NCBI RefSeq assembly: GCF_014633365.1
Contig: NC_068341.1
Span: forward strand, 21,186,339 to 21,250,338
Source: Diospyros lotus
Taxonomy: Eukaryota; Streptophyta; Magnoliopsida; Ericales; Ebenaceae
Reading direction: 5' to 3'
DNA length: 64,000 nucleotides
The translations under genes were made by a program, and so were the position numbers. Under the pieces are notes generated by a model, which saw only the letters and a list, made by a program, of their open reading frames with translations, had not been told where the DNA came from and did no database searches. Of the stretch, positions 26,080 through 37,519 are shown in pieces (within the stretch, counting starts at the first letter, position 1; each line of letters begins with the position of its first letter).

Positions 26080-26246
26080 CTAAAATAGGCCGAAAAGTGA
26101 AGAGTCAGGGAACTCTTAAGTTAAACCAAGTGACCTACAGACTCGCTTGGTGTGACCTCCCCCTAAAATAGGCCGAAAAGTGAAAAGTCAGGGAACTCTC
26201 AAGTTAAACCAAGTGACCTACAGACTCACTTGGTACGACCGATCCC
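26080..26246. repeat. Two tandem copies of an 83-bp repeat
   Basis: 'taaaataggccgaaaagtga' starts at 26081 and again at 26164, and the following ~80 bp are nearly identical (for example 'aagtgacctacagactc'). A poly-C run follows at about 26243. Confidence 0.8.
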
Positions 26247-26530
26247 CCCCCCTCCCCGGTTAGTTGGTTTGGCCACACACCAAGCCATCTTGCTATCCTA
26301 AACCATGCCTAGTCAAGTCACGTGAATATACAGGCCTATGCAAATGAGGTAGAAGCCAATATTCGAGAGACTCTTGGGTCTCTTGGTTATAATCGAGTGA
26401 CTCCAACCATTCTGCTGTTAGAATAGTCATATATTATAATACCCTCAAAAGTCCAGAAAATAGTAGTATATATTGAGCATAAGTAAAAAATGAAATAACA
26501 TCAGTTGGATATCTTTTGAATTGAATGTAA

Positions 26531-26599
26531 GCAAAGAACTCCTGAGTTAAGTGTGCTTGAGGTGGGGAAGCTTAAGGATGGGTGACCTCTAGAAAGTTC
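26531..26599 (+). promoter_or_regulatory. 5S-rRNA-like block in Cassandra LTR 1
   Basis: This resembles the internal promoter region of plant 5S rRNA (GAACTCCTGAGTTAAG, GTGCTTGAGG, AAGGATGGGTGACC). It is not a 5S gene: the 5' third of 5S rRNA is absent. Confidence 0.85.
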
Positions 26600-26931
26600 A
26601 TGTAGACCCATTAAGATAAGTTGTTCCGGTCCTTCCTATCGCTCGATGCGAGATGTTACAGGTGGTATCAGAGCTGACATTTGGTGAAGGCGGTCTGGTG
26701 AGGGCGGGGAGTGGCGCTGGGGCTCGAGGGCCTGTTTAAGGAGTGGCTTCTAGGATGACAGCTCCCAAAGGGGAGAAAATCTAGGACCAATTGTAAAGTC
26801 GCATGACGAGGATGTCATGTGCTCAAGGGGGGGAGAATGTAATACCTCAAGAGCCCAGATAAAGGTAATATATATTGAGGATAAGTAAGGAAGGAAACAA
26901 CACCAGCTGGATACCTTTTGGGCTGAATATA

Positions 26932-27001
26932 GGCAACAAACTCTCGGGTTAAGCGTGCTTAAGCTGGGGAAGCTTAAGGATGGGTGATCCTTGGGAAGTT
27001 C
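26932..27001 (+). promoter_or_regulatory. 5S-rRNA-like block in Cassandra LTR 2
   Basis: The matching block of the second LTR (GGGTTAAGCGTGCTTAAGC, AAGGATGGGTGATCC, GGGAAGTTC). Its A-box part is closer to 5S rRNA than in LTR 1, with GCGTGCTT kept. Confidence 0.85.
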
Positions 27002-27062
27002 GCATAGGCCCATCAGGGTAAGTTGTTCTGGTCTTTCCTATTGCTCGATACAGAATGTTACA

Positions 27063-27969
27063 TATATATGACAGTGTGTGTGAATTAAAAAAATTTCACG
27101 TATCATATATACACAGAGGAAGCACAATACAACACTAACCATATGTAGTTTTGGGTATTTAAGTAACACAATATTACATTATATGTAACACAATAAATGC
27201 GCACCTGAAAGCATGAAAGCTTGATGTTAGGTGGGTGTAAAAATTGTTTTTACATTGAGTTTGTATCCTCAGACCATAAAGGGCCAAGTTCGTCCATACA
27301 CAGGACGCCTTCCAATATCAACTCATAGTCTTTGTCTAGTGTTAGCCAAAAGGGCATTGAGTCGCTCTCACTCATTAGAAGATAGCAGCAAGAAGTAGAT
27401 GGGTAGAAGAGGAAAGGAATAGAGTAGGCTAGAGGAAAAGACAAACTTACAAAAAACCTTTCATTCTCTCCAAAATTTCTGCCTCAAATTGTTTTTACAT
27501 TGAGATTGTATCATGGAGATTGACCATTTTGTCACTGTTTTTAATCCTTCTCCCTCTTTCTCTCTCTTTTGTGCCCTTTGTTTCTCTTAGAATATGGATA
27601 GATTTTCGAGATGGGTTGAAATGTTTGGCAAACATTAAAAAGGGTTTAACGTTATTTGAGTTTGCATAGTATTTGATACACGACGCCATGCTATATGGTG
27701 TGTGACTTTCTATTGTAATACAGTTCTTCCATCACCTAAGGTTCAAACCGAGTGAGAGTCATGGTATGATAAACTTACAAACTTAGTAACTATGTGTTCG
27801 ATCTCATAAACATGACTAAATGACGTCTTAAAAAACTCTTTCCTGATTAATCATATTGCCTCGGCCAAAGACTTTCTCGCTACACTAACGATAGACCACA
27901 TAGGATGTTTTCCTTAACTTAATGAAGGTGACAGATCTTGTTCGTGAGCACTTGCCTCCGTGCACCAAT
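27063..27969. other. Non-coding spacer
   Basis: No gene. It holds the second copy of the dispersed repeat noted near 25709 (here about 27511-27590). Otherwise unremarkable. Confidence 0.5.
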
Positions 27970-30254
27970 TGTAACACCCCACTTTCTTAGGCGTGTTATA
28001 ACTTGGAACAATTCTGGAATAATAAATTTTTTCCTTCAAAACTAATGCTAAACCATATCATTCATCATATCCATCCTAAAATTTCCATACATCTATCTTG
28101 AAAGAAAATCATCATAAACATCAAATGCGGAAGCTAGAGTCGAACCTTAAGTTTAATATTAACCATAAATAAGGTTATACATCATCATTCCTCAAAACGT
28201 TTAGAATTCAAAGTAGTAGAACTTAAATACATGGGCTACATAACATATATTCAATTTATCATGCATTTTGCTGAGTGCCATTTCATGCCTCATTCATTCT
28301 CGTTTTTGCTACAATTTCCATCTGGAATGTTTGAATATTCCAGGGGCAAAACCCAAGTTAGATGATGAATCATCTAAGTAAGGGAACAATAAACATATTT
28401 CGTGCATAGATGCAAAATGTCATTTTTCATTTCATTTCAGTTTGAGCCGACTGTATCTTAATGCTACTCTCCATTTTTATGGCTTCCTGCAACATGCCGA
28501 GGTGTATGGGTGTACCCTTGAAAAAGTAGCGATCTCAGCCCATACTCTCAAACTCTTATGCGAATGCATGATCAATAATATCATCGTGTACATGTGCATA
28601 TTTCATCATCAATACATGTAAATGCAATCTACATGATATACTCACATCAAGGTATGACAACATGATAAACCATTTTCATAAAATCGGGTTTAGGGTTAAA
28701 CCACTTATCTCAAACGTATCTCATAACATCTTGATTCTCGTGTCAGGCTTCTAACGTACTCAATTTGGATCCTCAATATACCCTGACTATCATATTTATT
28801 CAAGGATATAAATATCCCATTGTTCCTAAATTTCTCATAATTTTCTTCTATTTCTTCCTATTTTCCTCAATAGATCCAAACTAAATATTTCTCAATAACA
28901 ATCCATAAAATAACTTTCCTGATTTTTTAAAATTTTCTAGGAAATTTTACTCATCCTAACTTAGCCTCTCAGGTTGCCTCGGTATGCGTGTCATGCCTCA
29001 AAATGCATACTCGATCAATTTACTGGCTCTAAGCATGTTTCTTTATCGCTAAATTAGTTTCTCGATTTTTTTGAAAATATTTTCCTATTTTTCTCCATTT
29101 TTTCTTTTCTTTTTTTCTTTTCCTACTTTCTCCTTTTCTCATTTCTCATTCTTCTTCATCTGTCATGGCTGCGCATAGCAGCTCGCGCACGCCATGCCCA
29201 GCCACCTCGCAGTTGCTCCGTCAGTCACCTCCGCCATTTCCAGCCATCGCTGGCCTCACTGGTTGCCTCGGCCCTTACCAACCGCCGTTGGCCTCATCGG
29301 CCGCCTCTGATTGGCACGCAACCACTGGCCACCTCCGCTGCCCGCCCCTGCTCGCATTCGTCTGTGTTGCCATGGCCGCGCCTGGCTATTCCAGTCCCTG
29401 CCACCTTTAGCCGCTTCCACCGCGAGCCACTAGCCTATTTTCAGCCTCCGCCGCCGACAGCGGCCTTCAGCTACTTCTACTGTCACTGTAAATCTAGCTC
29501 GTCGAGCCGCTGCAAATCCGGCTAGCACCGACAGGCCATTGGCCCCCCGACGGCTCCAGCTCTATCTCTTTTGCCATTTCCCTCTTAATCTCTCCATCAA
29601 TCTCTTGGCCTCTAGCTTCTCATGAGCCCTCTTCTCCCTCTCTCTCTCTGTTTAAATCTCAAGCAATAGGGTACTATTCCTCACTTGGCCCCTAAGCCAC
29701 AATTATATATATATATATCATTACACTTTTGCCCCTCATTAATCTCATTAATTCCACTTAAGAATTTTAATAATTTCACTTGGACCCTCCAAGCTTTAAA
29801 TTAAATACCACCAAGCCACCCAAAATCTCAATTTCTTCAAAATTACTAACCGACATTTACTCGATAATATTGATTTCATCCCTGCGCTTGCACAAGACCT
29901 TTATTCCACCCGAAAATGCTTCAGGGTTTCCTTACCCGCAAAATCGGATCACCTCTAGGGTCTCCTCAGCTTTTTAGAGGTCCCTTTCGACTATTCAATT
30001 TTTCAGCCTAAATCGAAACTGTACCGAAAATTGTCTTGATGCTGATTTCTTTTAATATCATAAATCCTATCTTGAAACACTAATCAAGATCATATCATTA
30101 TCCTTAAACATTTACACTATGAGGCATTCCCTACAGTTGATTCGATACTTGTAACTGTAAGAAATTATACTTAAATCCCTAATCTTTTGATAATTTCACC
30201 CATGACCCACGTTAAAATTACTCTTGAGCCCTTTTGAAAATTTGAGATATTACA
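27970..30254 (-). mobile_element. Solo LTR of a large Ty3/gypsy-like family
   Basis: 2285 bp opening with TGTAACACCCC and closing with GAGATATTACA. The flanking five bases are CCAAT (27965-27969) and CCAAC (30255-30259), a target duplication with one change. Shared phrases and the same ends tie it to the solo LTR at 39154-41605: 'ttccaggggcaaaacccaagttagatg' here against the matching phrase near 39580 there, split by small changes. A C/G-rich stretch at 29165-29560 includes an 81-codon frame without known domains. The orientation is inferred from the better promoter in the sister copy. Confidence 0.7.
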
Positions 30255-30259
30255 CCAAC

Positions 30260-30800
30260 TATATGAGACCACACAAATGAACGTCCCCACCCCACAATTG
30301 GATAGTTTGGAGCATTATCAAATCTCATACACCAATAGACAAGATAACTATGTCACTTCAAGTCAAAGGATCAGTTACACAACCACAACTTGATGACAAG
30401 ATCATTATCCATCATGCTATGTGATTAGTTTTCGGTGTCACGTTCAGTGCGTTGTTCTCTAACAACCACGTACTAGTTTATTATAAGCATCACATATTAT
30501 GCAATATATGACTCATCACCCTTAACTATTAGTATCTCATATTAAACATAGTAGTAAATTGCTTGCCAGTCCATAATTGATTAATTAAAGTCTCGATTTG
30601 AATAATCTAAGGACCATGAACACTTAAGAAATCTCATTACTAGAGAATCTTGTCACATATTCTTAACACTTAAAAGGATAAGAATCTCAAATAAGAAATC
30701 CTAGGACTCACTCACACAACAAACTAGAGAGTAATACATGATGAAAAACTTGTCTTGATTAAGATTGTTATTGCTAAACTAGAACAATTAAATTTGTATG
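30260..30800 (-). repeat. Degenerate copia-type LTR fragment
   Basis: The order of phrases ('aaggatcagttacac', 'gtgtcacgttc', 'acaaccacgtac', 'gcatcacatat') parallels the 5280-5420 part of the large copia LTR at lower similarity. It suggests a piece of a related LTR on the same strand. The ends are not visible. Confidence 0.35.
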
Positions 30801-31930
30801 TAGGGAAGCTCAGTGTATATGGGGAAGCTCAACAAATAGTTGGCAATGCTGGGTAAGACAGAAGAACGAGGAGTCAACAAAAGATAACGAAAGTCGGGGG
30901 CTCGACCCGCTATCTAGGGGGAGCGAAAGAATGGAGCATCGGAAAGGCAGGGGTGCCTTAGATGGGTCTTCAAAAGATGGCTGTAGAGTATGCAAATGAG
31001 TCTTTTAAAGGATCTACAAGATAAAAAATAGTTAGAAGGAACACAGGGATTTCTCTTACCCGAGACCTTAATGCCTAAGTCAGTATAGTCCATGAAGAAG
31101 TAGAGATGCATTATGCTCGGGTGTATCTCACGGAGAAGGTCTACAGATGCACTTTGAAGGTAAGTAACATAGAAGAGTAGAGAGAGAAGCTCTATGGTTA
31201 GAATGGATTACTTGAAGTTGAGGGTCAATGGGTATTTATAGAGGCCGATCGTGATAGGGACACATGATTGGCACGTGACACAAGGATGCAAGGAGTGTGT
31301 GACTCTTCCACTACATCTGATGGTCTTGGGGTTAGGCATGCATGGAGGGACCTAGGTGAGAAACCCCCCATCGAGAATGGTCCCTTGAGGAAGGAGATCC
31401 TTTGGAGGTTGGACTTATTGCCATGAGATAACGAGGGGTGAGATCTTGGGGGTCTTTAGATCACTTAGGAGGTTACCAGAGACTTAACCGAATGCTTATA
31501 TAGGTGCATGTAAGGGTCATCCGCGGGTGCTCGGGAAGGAGGAGCACGTGGCACAATGCATGGCATGAGGAGACACGCGGGTGCATTGGTTGAAGGGCAT
31601 GAATGTGTGGTAGGGGTGCCACAACATGGCTTGGCATGGGCCATGTGGGGTGCAAATGGGCGTGTATATGGTTGAGGCATGGGCATCCAAAGGCGGTTGT
31701 GTACGGAAGGCTGCAGGAGATGTGTGGGTGCATGGCATGCTGGGGTGTAGAAAAGTAGACCACGAAAGGTGGGTAAGGGTGCGTTGGGGTGAGCGGAAGG
31801 GCTCTCGCATGATGAAGAGGCTTTTGCGCATGAAATGCTAACTCTCGTGCGAGGGCATGCGCATGGGACATGTGATTGGGGCTAATTTCTAGAGCACTGG
31901 GCGCTAAAAAGTGGGTCGTGAAAGGTAGGC
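30801..31930 (-). other. Probable LTR-like, promoter-bearing region
   Basis: A clear TATAAATACC box on the minus strand (about 31231-31240) sits in G-rich DNA full of short repeats such as 'aaaggt(g/a)gg(t/c)aagggtgc' (31768 and 31920). This looks like U3/R of an LTR read leftward, but termini, primer site and target duplication could not be found. The long open frames here (31940-31473, minus) are His/Pro-rich low-complexity and unlikely to be coding. Confidence 0.3.
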
Positions 31931-31937
31931 AAGGGTG

Positions 31938-32621
31938 CACTACGGTAAATTAAAAAATAAATTAATTGATTAAATTAAAAATATATTTTTTAAAAGAATA
32001 ATGGAATAAATTAAAAAAATTAATTGATTAAAAATAAAAAGAAGAGTTAACATATTTTTTAAAGTTTATTTTTATAAATTATCAAAATTTTATATATTTT
32101 TAATATGAATATTAGTTTATTTTCTAAAATTTTACGACAGTTCTTCAAAATTGTCACAAATGTTAATTTAATTTAATTTTTTAATTATTAAATAATTTTC
32201 TAAATTTTGTGATGGTTTTACAAAAACTACCGCAAAATTTAATTTTTTAAAGAATTTAGCGGCAGTTCTTCAAGACCACCATAAATGTTAATTTAATTTA
32301 TTTTTTTAATTATTAAATTATTTTCTAAACTTTGCAAACAATTTTTCAAAAACCGTCACAAGATTTATTTTTTTAGTAAATTTAGCTGCAGTTCTTTAAA
32401 ATCACTACAAATGTTAATTTAATTTAATTTTTAATTATTAAATTATGTTCTAAATTTAATGCGATTTTTTGAAAATCATCGCAAAATATAATTTTAAAAT
32501 TTTAAATTTTGCAACAGGTTTTTAAAACCGCAACAAAATGTCAAGGAAGTTGCTGCAAAAAATGTATTTTGTGGTGGTTTATAAACCGTAACAAAATACC
32601 ATATTTTGCGGCAATTTTAGA
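31938..32621. mobile_element. CACTA-like transposon end with ~125-bp subterminal repeats
   Basis: It starts with CACTACGGTAAATT, like a CACTA terminus. Three units about 125 bp apart (shared phrase 'atgttaatttaattta' at 32160, 32285 and 32411) each carry a degenerate inverted pair of the type TTTGCGGCAGTTTT / AAAACCGTCGCAAA. The right side abuts copia integrase sequence at about 32622, with no matching TAGTG terminus seen. No transposase is present, so this is a truncated or non-autonomous element. Confidence 0.5.
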
Positions 32622-34854
32622 TCATTATCAATTCTAAGATATTTTATCTTCTTGTCTGTTTGGTTCTCCACTTGAGTTTTTCAAATTTTAAAACTCTTAA
32701 AGGTTTCTGATTTTTCTTTTAAAAGAAAAACCCAAATCTTTCTAGAGAAATCATCTATGATGGACAAAAAATATATATTCCCACTAGATGTGAGATTTGA
32801 AGTCGGTCCCCATAGGTCTAAGTGAATATACTCGAAGACCCTTTTGGCCCTTTGCACACTAGATGAGAATGGCAACTTGTGATGCTTTCCAAGCACACAA
32901 TGGTCACAGAAGGGAATATCAAACACATAGTCTTTACCAAAGACTCCCTTATCATTCAAAAACTTAAACCCTTTAACACTCACATGCATGGGTAATCTAT
33001 TGTGCCATTTATGTGCCATCAGTGTTGATTATGGCAATGTGGGAACTTGAGCCACCCATTACCTCGGCAATTGAGATATAAATACCATTTCTTCTAACCC
33101 CTTTGCAAACCACCATTGCTTATTTAATTATTTTCATCATTCCATTTTTAATTTTTCCCATAAATCCATTATTTTCTAACTCATCCAGTGAAATTAGATT
33201 CTTGGCCATTTCAGGAAGATACCTGACATCTCTCAACTTTAAGACATATCATGTGTCTAACTTAATAGTGACGTCTTCTATCCCAATGATCTTATATGCA
33301 ATATTGTTGCAAACTATTGCATGACCATCTTTTGATTCATGCATGTTTTCAAACCAATATCTTTGAGATGTGACATGGAATGATGCGTCTAAGTTAAGAA
33401 TCCACTTTTGCATATGTAAGCTAAATGCAATATTTATTTTAGTAAAGTCAGAATCAAGGATGGTATATATCTCACTAGGGTCATAAGAGTTCCCTACATT
33501 GGCCTCTTCTTGTTCTTTCACTTTTTCCTTTTGTTTCCGTTTCTCGGCATAACAATCTTTAATGAAATATCCGATTTTCCCACAACTATAACACTTCTTG
33601 CCCTTACCTCGAGCTTTGGATTTAGACTTATTTTTCCCTTTCTTCTTGTCACATCTTTCTTGACTTCTAAATTGAGATCTACACCTCATCATGAGGATCT
33701 CACCATGTTTTTTCTCACTCCTCAAATCCATTTCCTTACTCTTAAGTGAATCAATGACAATCTCAGGTGTTAAGGTGTCCCTACCATACTTAATGACTTT
33801 TTTTTTACCTTCTTTTAGGCATCAGGAATGGCATTTAAAAGAATTATGCCCTCATATTCCTCAGTCACTTTTTCACCACAATTTGTGATATTTTGAACTA
33901 GTTTGTTAAAGACATCTAGGTTGTCATCTAGACCCTTAGAGGGGTTAATTTTAAAACTAAAAAATTTTTTGAGTAAGAAAAAGCTTTTTGGGAGTAGATT
34001 TCTTAACATATAAATCCTCTAATTTTTTTTCAAAGTTCTCGAGTGGTATTAAGTTTACCAACTTTCCTTAAAACTAAATTAGAGAGGTGCAAAATTATAG
34101 AAGTATATGCAAGTTCATTAGTTTCTGTATTTTGTTCTGCAATGTTATAAGTTGTAGGAAACTTGTCATTAATGGCTTTTGAAACTTTTTGTTGAACTAA
34201 AATTCCCTTTATCTTTTTTTGTCAAATAGAAAAATCACCCTTCCTGTTGAAAACACCCATTTCAAAGTGATGTGTAGTCATGTTGACAGAGAATATGCAC
34301 AACAGATAAAATGCAACCTATAAAGGGACTAAGAAACACAAAGTTTCAACCTAAAGACCTAGGTAGCAGATTCACAAAATTAACTTCAACTAGGGACAAA
34401 TTTTTGAGCAACAACAACAAAATAAAATAACACAGATTTACTTACACAATATTTAAATGCACTTAGTAGTTGAATAACTGCAAGTAAAACACACAAAAAA
34501 TATCTAAAACAACACTAATTTTACTGACAAAAATCAGATCTGAGATCTGAAGCTAAAAGAAGGTCGAATCTGAAGATCGTTGTCGGCCTCAATGCGTCAC
34601 TGCACGTGTCGCCGCCTGTAACTCCACACGCCGTCCCTAACTGATGAATCCGATGACATGTGCCGATCAAATAGGAAACCCAATGGCTGTTGGTTTTGGA
34701 TCCGGGGTCCTTTTACCCCAATTCAAGGCCTGCACAAAATAATTTGAAAAAAAATCAGATCTGGTTAGGACACAGCTTACGGCAAAATTGGATAAAAAAA
34801 TGAAGGGGTTTTTCCAATTTGGTTTTGATTTTACATAACCAAGAAACCTAACAA
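32622..34854 (-). pseudogene. Second copia element: gag, protease and start of integrase
   Basis: Minus-strand frames read in order. 34009-33815 is gag (NPSKGLDDNLDVFNKLVQNI, then EGIILLNAIPDA). 33731-33249 has a zinc knuckle CYSCGKIGYFIKDC, with the ligand His changed to Tyr, and a protease site WILNLDASFHVT in place of the usual WILDSGAS. 33019-32681 is the GAG-pre-integrase His/Cys region (HKWHNRL, FCDHCVLGKHHKLPF) and integrase start (HLDLWGPTS, IIDDFSRKIWVFLL). Translation continues through VENQTDKKIKYLRIDND and then stops abruptly at about 32622 against the CACTA-like repeats. RT and RNase H are missing. Dead element. Confidence 0.85.
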
Positions 34855-34867
34855 GGCTCTGATACCA
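34855..34867 (-). other. Primer binding site of the second copia element
   Basis: Reads TGGTATCAGAGCC on the minus strand (initiator tRNA-Met), a few bases inside the adjoining LTR. Confidence 0.9.
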
Positions 34868-34871
34868 TTTT

Positions 34872-35694
34872 TGAGCGGAAAGATGTACAAAAAAAGATGG
34901 TTAGTGCAAGTATTAATTGAAAATAGAAATTTAAAAATACACAAAGTATAGAAAAGCTCCCTGACAGTCACGATAGAGGTGTTTAAGGCTTAGATCTGGA
35001 CAATCGAATCACCACTTAGGTAACACTGAGAATAAGACCACCAAGCCTCAACAAAGGCTAACCCAAGACGCCTTTTGCCAAGAATTGAATTGATCTACAC
35101 GAAGTAGAGTCCACAAAGGAAACAACAAGTATCACAAAGATAATGGGTTGAAGAAGACAAACTGAGAGAGAGCTTCTTCATACACAAAAGAGGGGGCCGA
35201 GAATCGGTATATATAGGCGACGCAAGTGGCATCTTGGATTGGCCAAAAAATGTCAAAAGAAGATCCGAGATATGCCGCACAAAGAAGCAAGTCGGGTGCC
35301 AAAAATAGAGAGGAGAAGGAGTTGGCTGACAGCATGCAAGTGGCGCTGACTGATAGTAAAACGGATAAGAAAAAGGGGAAAAACGGTGCTGACTTGAGGG
35401 AGAGAGAGAGAGTATGAGAGCCTTGAAAGATCAAACAACATATATAAATGTGGACAATTAGGGCAAAACAAGAAAGTGAACGGGGCTTCTCATTTCTTGA
35501 GAAAATGGGCTTAGGCCCATTTCTCCTCCAAAGAAATGATTAATGGACTTATGACTCGACTTCTATTTTGGGTTGCTAATAAGTGGTGATATGGACTGGG
35601 GTTATACTTCAATCACGAGCCGAGGCCTATGCAGATTAGACCCACTCAAAAAATCATCTTCGCCTTGGGTCTTATTTAGAGACACAACCTAACA
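34872..35694 (-). repeat. 5' LTR of the second copia element
   Basis: Read on the minus strand, the 823 bp begins TGTTAGGTTGTG and ends CCGCTCA. A TATATATA box lies at 35208-35215 on that strand. The primer site follows at once. On the outer side a purine run AGAAGGAGGAAG abuts the LTR, which is the layout expected of a 3' LTR. The open frames over 35132-35434 are Ser/Leu-rich and not credible genes. Confidence 0.75.
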
Positions 35695-35706
35695 CTTCCT
35701 CCTTCT
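35695..35706 (-). other. Polypurine-tract-like run outside the LTR
   Basis: AGAAGGAGGAAG directly precedes the TG of the LTR on the minus strand. A polypurine tract normally lies inside an element before its 3' LTR, so its place here suggests this LTR was also the 3' LTR of an upstream unit. Confidence 0.45.
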
Positions 35707-36154
35707 GGCAATGGACGTTGGGCTCATGAGAGAAGAGTGTTTGTATTACTGCTATGAAGGATATTATTTACTTTCCCATTATAAATGATAAGTTGTTGCC
35801 AACCTTGTTCATTCCCTTGGTATTACATGTTGACCAAGTCACCTTGAGAATTTTATCGACCCAATTTGTTTGCAAATCCATAATGACTTGAACCATTGGC
35901 ACACCTCTTCAAGTTGGGACTTTTGAGCCTCCATCTCTTGCTACCAACATTTCATGTCCCCAATTAATTGTTCATAACTATATGAAGATTGGGACTACTT
36001 AGCACATTAGGCATGAAGAGCTCATCCTAAAATTATCGAGGGTAGTTTTTCATTATTTGTTGTCGGTTAAAAGGAGCATTTCAAGCTCACTATCCTAGTC
36101 AACAATGACCTTGTTCATTATTCTATTAGTTTAAATCATCAATTTCTTAACAGG
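35707..36154. other. Unassigned stretch upstream of the copia LTR
   Basis: No gene recognised. On the minus strand it may be the 3' internal part of a retrotransposon, judging from the purine tract at its end, but no domain can be read. Confidence 0.3.
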
Positions 36155-36300
36155 GTGTTTGGTATGTGGGATAAATTAGTAATGGGATAAAATAGTGATT
36201 GGATTATGGAATATTATACTTTGTTTGGTATGTAAAGGTATTCTTGGAGTTATTATATATCCCTTGTTTGGTATTATAGGTTAATACTTTGGTCATGGTA
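36155..36300. mobile_element. MITE-like fragment
   Basis: 'gtgtttggtatgtgggataa', repeated near 36228 and 36270 as TTGTTTGGTAT, resembles the ends of plant Tourist/Harbinger-type miniature elements. The full element and its target duplication are not resolved. Confidence 0.3.
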
Positions 36301-36880
36301 GTTGTTATACATATTTTTCGCACTACTCCTTATGGGCTGGACTTGACCCAGCGGGCCGACCCAATCTCCTTAAGCCCAATTGGCTAAGCCGAGCTCGTCA
36401 GAACAAGCTCACATGTCGCTGAGATCCGAGCTTAGATTGCGGAACCAAATGAGCTTCTCGCGAGCTCCTAGTAAGGCTTCCAGCGAGCTCTTAGCGATAC
36501 ACTCAAAGAGCTCCCAACAATGCTTCTAGCTCGCTAGCCTCACTATATAGCTTGCCGGTTAAACTATTCAGCTCGCTTAGCAACAAGATTGCTAAATAAC
36601 CGGAGGTAGGGACCTACTTACTTTTGAGAGGCAAACCGGATCCCTGGAAATACGGAGCCCCACTCCCGATTTTATGGAGACGATAAGGACATCTTGTCCT
36701 CCGTGATATCATCTCTACACTTTTGTATTTTATGCAATTGTAAACACCTCTCATTATAAATAGGGGTCAAAAACACCATTGTAAGCAAGAGACTGAGAAT
36801 ATGATACTGTTACTCTGCAGGAATGCCTAGAGAATAGTCGTCGTTCCGACCGAATCACATAAAATCAATTTGTCTTTGCT
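36301..36880 (+). repeat. LTR-like segment with promoter, probably Ty3/gypsy
   Basis: Contains repeated GAGCTC/GCGAGCT words (36370-36600), then a strong TATAAATAG at 36755-36763 followed by GGGGTCAAAAACACCATTG, a layout common in gypsy LTRs. No primer site follows, so it would be a solo or truncated LTR. I could not fix either end. Confidence 0.4.
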
Positions 36881-37519
36881 TCTACTTAGTTTTTCCTCCT
36901 TGCATTTTGGCTCATTTTCTCATTGCGGTCCTATGAATCACGGTCAGTTGAATCTGAATGTCGACAATAGCAATTTACCACTTTACCCTATACTTTATTC
37001 GTACACCAAGTATTTGACCACTTCAAAATGGAATACTGCTGGCTGGAAAATGGAGCTCGACGTTTGTCGAATCGGCATTTGCAGTGGAGCTCTATGCTGC
37101 AAATCAAAGACAACCTAAGAGCAAAATGGAAGACACATAAACAGAGACAAGGAAGGGCAACGATTTTGTGTTTTGCAGTTGGTGGCCAATTTGGTCTAGA
37201 TCTTGTCATTTTTGGGTTGGGATAAGTTAAACTAAGGTAAGATGCTCAGATAAGTTAATTCCATAAATAAGGGATTATCTACAATCCCATATTGTTGAAT
37301 TGTCAAATATAAATGTACAACTAATCTCGAGAATGATAGTTACCCCCTCACAAGGGGGTGGAAGTTCTTGCATCATTAGAATGATGGTTACCTTTTCATC
37401 CTTTCCACTTGATCCGTTACATATCATACATGAACGATCATGAAACGCCAGAAAATAGTTTTTAAGGCATTTAGCTATGAGAAGGATTCAAATAACAAAT
37501 AAACAATATAAGCGAATGA
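36881..37519. other. Non-coding stretch
   Basis: No gene or repeat supported. Short open frames on both strands lack recognisable features. Confidence 0.5.

Larger units (their letters stand above)
26435..27062 (+). mobile_element. Cassandra TRIM retrotransposon (complete, non-coding)
   Basis: This 628-bp element has two direct LTRs (26435-26660 and 26838-27062), an initiator tRNA-Met primer site at 26663, a purine tract AAGGGGGGGAGAA at 26825-26837, and a perfect target duplication TATAT at 26430-26434 and 27063-27067. Each LTR contains a block matching plant 5S rRNA from the A box to the C box: GTTAAG(T/C)GTGCTT, then AAGGATGGGTGA. LTRs carrying 5S rRNA promoter sequence define the Cassandra family of terminal-repeat retrotransposons in miniature, which encode nothing and depend on other elements' proteins. 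The first LTR starts TA instead of TG; the second starts TGTAATACC. In Cassandra the 5S block is thought to recruit RNA polymerase III. Confidence 0.9.

Noticed and set aside
26531..27001. Two 5S rRNA gene fragments
   Set aside because: They lack the 5' part of 5S rRNA and are embedded at identical positions in two LTRs with primer site and target duplication, so they belong to a Cassandra element.
31465..31940. 155-codon His/Pro-rich minus-strand frame
   Set aside because: Low complexity, parallel frames of similar composition on the same strand, and located in a probable LTR.
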